Source: Prevotella sp.
GTDB lineage: Bacteria > Bacteroidota > Bacteroidia > Bacteroidales > Bacteroidaceae
Direction: 5' to 3'
DNA: 60,263 nt
Assembly: GCA_016286995.1 (NCBI GenBank)
Contig: JAEEVA010000017.1
Coordinates: forward strand, 1 to 60,263
Position numbers and translations under genes: made by a program. Positions 58,131 through 60,263 of the stretch are shown one piece after another. The notes below the pieces were generated by a model. That model saw only the letters and a list, made by a program, of their open reading frames with translations, made no database searches and had not been told where the DNA came from. Positions within the stretch are counted from its first letter, which is position 1; each line of letters opens with the position of its first letter.

Positions 58131-58795
58131 AACTGAATACAAACTCTAACGCGTACATTATTATATATAGCGCGGTAATGGTGGTTATCGTAGCCTTCCT
58201 GCTGGCATTTGTCTATCAGGCCTTGAAGCCTATGCAGGATGCTAACGTAGCACTTGATGTGAAGAAGCAGATTCTCTACTCGCTCAATATCCGCAATCTG
58301 GATGGTGCCGAGGCCGAGGCCAAGTATGCCGAGGTGGTAAAGACCGAGAAGGAGGACGAGAATAATGGTCAGAAGGCCTATGAGTGCCAGATTGATGGTA
58401 AGAACGTTACTGTAGTTAGCCTGAAGGGTATGGGCCTTTGGGGTGGCATCAGCGGTTATCTTGCTATCGACGAAGAGGGCAAGGTTTACGGCGCCTACTT
58501 CAACCACGAAGGTGAGACCGCTGGTCTGGGTGCCGAAATCAAGGACTCTCAGGCTTGGCAGGAGAAGTTCATCGGCAAGAAGATCTGGGACGAGAACGGC
58601 AACGTAGTACTCTCAGTTGTTAAGAAGGTTGAGGATCCCGCTACTCAGGTCGACTGTGTAACTGGTGCAACCCTTACTTCGAATGGTGTTGACGCCATGC
58701 TGAAGGACGGATTGAAAGGTTTCCAGACCTATGCTATCGGCCGAATGCTCGAGACTGTTGCAAATACTGATTCAACTAAAGTAGTGGAGGAATAA
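58127..58795 (+). CDS. nqrC: Na+-NQR subunit C
   Basis: Membrane-anchored subunit with a periplasmic FMN domain. The 222-aa protein has one N-terminal helix (AYIIIYSAVMVVIVAFLLAFVYQ region), the FMN-binding domain with GLGAEIKDSQAWQEKF and the covalent FMN site Thr in VTGATLTSNGV. Length is a little below the 250-260 aa of Vibrio. It ends 3 bases before nqrD. Confidence 0.96.
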   Translation: MKLNTNSNAYIIIYSAVMVVIVAFLLAFVYQALKPMQDANVALDVKKQILYSLNIRNLDGAEAEAKYAEVVKTEKEDENNGQKAYECQIDGKNVTVVSLKGMGLWGGISGYLAIDEEGKVYGAYFNHEGETAGLGAEIKDSQAWQEKFIGKKIWDENGNVVLSVVKKVEDPATQVDCVTGATLTSNGVDAMLKDGLKGFQTYAIGRMLETVANTDSTKVVEE

Positions 58796-58798
58796 ACT

Positions 58799-59422
58799 AT
58801 GGCATTATTCAGTAAACAAAATAAGGAGGTTTTTACAAACCCATTAAACGTCGACCATCCTATCCTTGGACAGGTGCTGGGTATCTGCTCGGCATTGGCT
58901 GTTACATCGCAGCTTAAGCCTGCCATCGTAATGGGACTCGCCGTTACTGTGATTACCGCATTCTCAAACGTAATTATCTCAATCATCCGCAACACTATCC
59001 CTAACCGCATTCGTATTGTGGTTCAGCTGGTGGTTGTGGCTGCGCTGGTAACTATCGTTAGCCAGATTCTGAAGGCTTTCGCTTACGATGTGAGCGTTCA
59101 GCTGTCGGTATATGTAGGATTGATCATTACCAACTGTATCCTGATGGGTCGCCTCGAGGCGTTCGCCATGCAGAACAAGCCTTGGCCTTCGTTCCTCGAT
59201 GGTGTAGGTAACGGTCTGGGCTACGCTATGATTCTGGTGATTGTTGGTGCCGTTCGTGAGTTGCTGGGCCGCGGCAGTCTGCTGGGCTTCCAGATTGTAC
59301 CCGATGCCTGCTACGACTTCGGTTACGTTAACAACGGTATGATGACGATGCCTGCTATGGCGCTGATTCTCGTGGGATGTGTGATTTGGGTTCATCGTGC
59401 TTACTTTTATAAGGAGAAATAA
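58799..59422 (+). CDS. nqrD: Na+-NQR subunit D
   Basis: The 207-aa integral membrane subunit has six hydrophobic segments and shares with NqrE the intramembrane iron site. Typical motifs: NPLNVDHPILGQVLGICSA at the start and LIITNCILMGRLEAFAM in the middle, the latter holding a conserved Cys. It is followed by nqrE after 3 bases. Confidence 0.97.
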   Translation: MALFSKQNKEVFTNPLNVDHPILGQVLGICSALAVTSQLKPAIVMGLAVTVITAFSNVIISIIRNTIPNRIRIVVQLVVVAALVTIVSQILKAFAYDVSVQLSVYVGLIITNCILMGRLEAFAMQNKPWPSFLDGVGNGLGYAMILVIVGAVRELLGRGSLLGFQIVPDACYDFGYVNNGMMTMPAMALILVGCVIWVHRAYFYKEK

Positions 59423-59425
59423 GAT

Positions 59426-60052
59426 ATGGAACACGCAATATCATTACTATTCAGGTCGATCTTTGTCGACAATATGATCTTCGCTTTCTTCCTCGGCATG
59501 TGCTCTTATCTGGCTGTGTCGAAGACTGTGAAGACTTCGTTAGGACTCGGTCTCGCTGTAACCTTCGTGCTTACCGTTACCGTTCCTGTTAACTATCTGT
59601 TGCAGACCAAGGTGCTGGGTCCCGACTGTCTTGTCGAGGGTGTTGACCTCAGCTACCTGTCGTTCATCCTCTTCATCGCCGTTATCGCCGGTATGGTGCA
59701 GTTGGTTGAGATGACTGTAGAGAAGTACTCTCCATCGCTCTATGCAGCGCTGGGTATCTTCCTGCCTCTGATTGCCGTAAACTGCGCTATCATGGGTGCT
59801 TCGCTGTTCATGCAGCAGCGCATCCTGATGGACCCCTCTAACTCGCAGGCCATTACCAGCGTATGGGATGCCATCGTTTATGGCTTCGGCTCTGGTCTCG
59901 GTTGGGCGCTGGCCATCGTGGCTATGGGTGCCATCCGCGAGAAGATGCAGTATAGCGATGTGCCCAAGCCTCTGCAGGGCCTCGGCATCGTGTTTATCAC
60001 CGTGGGCCTCATGGCTATGGCTATGATGTGTTTCTCAGGCCTTAACATTTAA
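59426..60052 (+). CDS. nqrE: Na+-NQR subunit E
   Basis: The 208-aa integral membrane partner of Nqr[21 protein letters not shown] at the start and [19 protein letters not shown] with the conserved Cys are typical, as is [16 protein letters not shown]. The second Cys pair with NqrD binds the intramembrane Fe site. The stop codon lies in the first unit of the heptamer array leading to nqrF. Confidence 0.97.
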   Translation: MEHAISLLFRSIFVDNMIFAFFLGMCSYLAVSKTVKTSLGLGLAVTFVLTVTVPVNYLLQTKVLGPDCLVEGVDLSYLSFILFIAVIAGMVQLVEMTVEKYSPSLYAALGIFLPLIAVNCAIMGASLFMQQRILMDPSNSQAITSVWDAIVYGFGSGLGWALAIVAMGAIREKMQYSDVPKPLQGLGIVFITVGLMAMAMMCFSGLNI

Positions 60053-60075
60053 TGTTTAATGATTAATGTTTAATG
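60048..60075 (+). repeat. Heptamer stop-ladder between nqrE and nqrF
   Basis: TTTAATG, TTTAATG, ATTAATG, TTTAATG, then TAGATTATG with the nqrF ATG. Each unit carries TAA and the first holds the nqrE stop codon. It is the only array in the otherwise tightly spaced nqr operon. Confidence 0.88.
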
Positions 60076-60081
60076 TAGATT

Positions 60082-60263
60082 ATGGCTCAGTTTATAGCAT
60101 ATAGTATAGGGGTTTTCCTCGCGGTAATCATCCTCTTGGTGATTATCCTGTTGGTGGCTAAGAAGTATCTCAGCCCCAGCGGTAATGTGAATATTACAGT
60201 TAACGGAGATAAGGTGCTGAACGTACCACAGGGCAACAACCTGATGGCTACCCTCAACGAGAA
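60082..60263 (+). CDS. nqrF: Na+-NQR subunit F, N-terminal part (cut by window end)
   Basis: The first 60 codons are present. MAQFIAYSIGVFLAVIILLV is the N-terminal membrane anchor, and NVNITVNGDKVLNVPQGNNL is the start of the 2Fe-2S ferredoxin domain. In full it should have FAD and NADH domains that receive electrons from NADH. ATG 60082 follows the heptamer array. Confidence 0.93.
   Translation, partial: MAQFIAYSIGVFLAVIILLVIILLVAKKYLSPSGNVNITVNGDKVLNVPQGNNLMATLNE

Noticed and set aside
1..60263. Prophage, transposon or other mobile island
   Set aside because: No integrase, transposase, relaxase or phage structural gene is present on either strand, and genes are housekeeping or envelope functions throughout.

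Overview
This 60 kb window is chromosomal DNA of a Prevotella-like member of the Bacteroidales. The signs are: promoters of the Bacteroidetes type (TTTG, about 20 bases, then TAnnTTTG) ahead of most transcription units; few Shine-Dalgarno sequences; a DUF4270 lipoprotein, a LruC-type lipoprotein and an HTCS-like regulator; Na+-NQR; the methylmalonyl-CoA epimerase/decarboxylase set; reverse rubrerythrin; and GH26 and GH3 enzymes of a plant-polysaccharide degrader. The species is not determined. I see no insertion sequence, phage, conjugation module or CRISPR array. The window is core-genome-like, with unusual small repeats.

Layout: two tRNA-Asp genes and galE (1-1.3 kb); greA and trpS, divergent (1.3-3.1); a GHL10 hydrolase, cstA, a small barrel protein, nadC and an M23 lipoprotein (3.2-9.1); a PIG-L deacetylase with an HTH/DUF2975 regulatory pair (9.1-11.0); a TPR histidine kinase and an SDR (11.4-14.2); GH26 mannanase (14.8-15.9); a metal-type TonB receptor with a Cys/His partner (16.1-18.7); a three-gene sugar-lactone oxidation operon (18.7-21.7); a PBP lipoprotein with a helical-repeat protein (22.2-25.3); a PLD-family protein, a degenerate HTCS, kdsD and kdsA (25.3-32.1); reverse rubrerythrin and a beta-helix lipoprotein (32.4-34.3); GH3 (34.3-36.8); preA-pcrA (37.3-41.2); a 43-aa protein, DUF4270 and a half glycogen synthase (41.2-43.6); panC-panD (43.8-45.0); mce-mmdA-oadG-like-mmdC (45.1-47.9); a LruC lipoprotein (48-50.7); tamB (51-55.5); and nqrABCDE with the start of nqrF (55.6 to end).

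The most striking feature is a set of short tandem arrays, mostly with 7-base units, that fill the gaps between co-directional genes. Each unit usually carries a stop codon. Because 7 is not a multiple of 3, the stops rotate through all reading frames, and the last unit (ATTATG or similar) often supplies the next gene's start codon. Units differ between gaps but are similar within one. One subfamily ends in ATTATGATTAC; another has a small GC-rich hairpin at its core. Related arrays also sit in frame inside several coding regions, in an orientation free of stops. Separately, two intergenic regions 36 kb apart each carry three 22-base units built on a 15-base palindrome. Other points of note are a phosphorylation-dead HTCS regulator, operators flanking the DUF2975/HTH promoter, and a terminator-like hairpin that contains the start of a lipoprotein gene.
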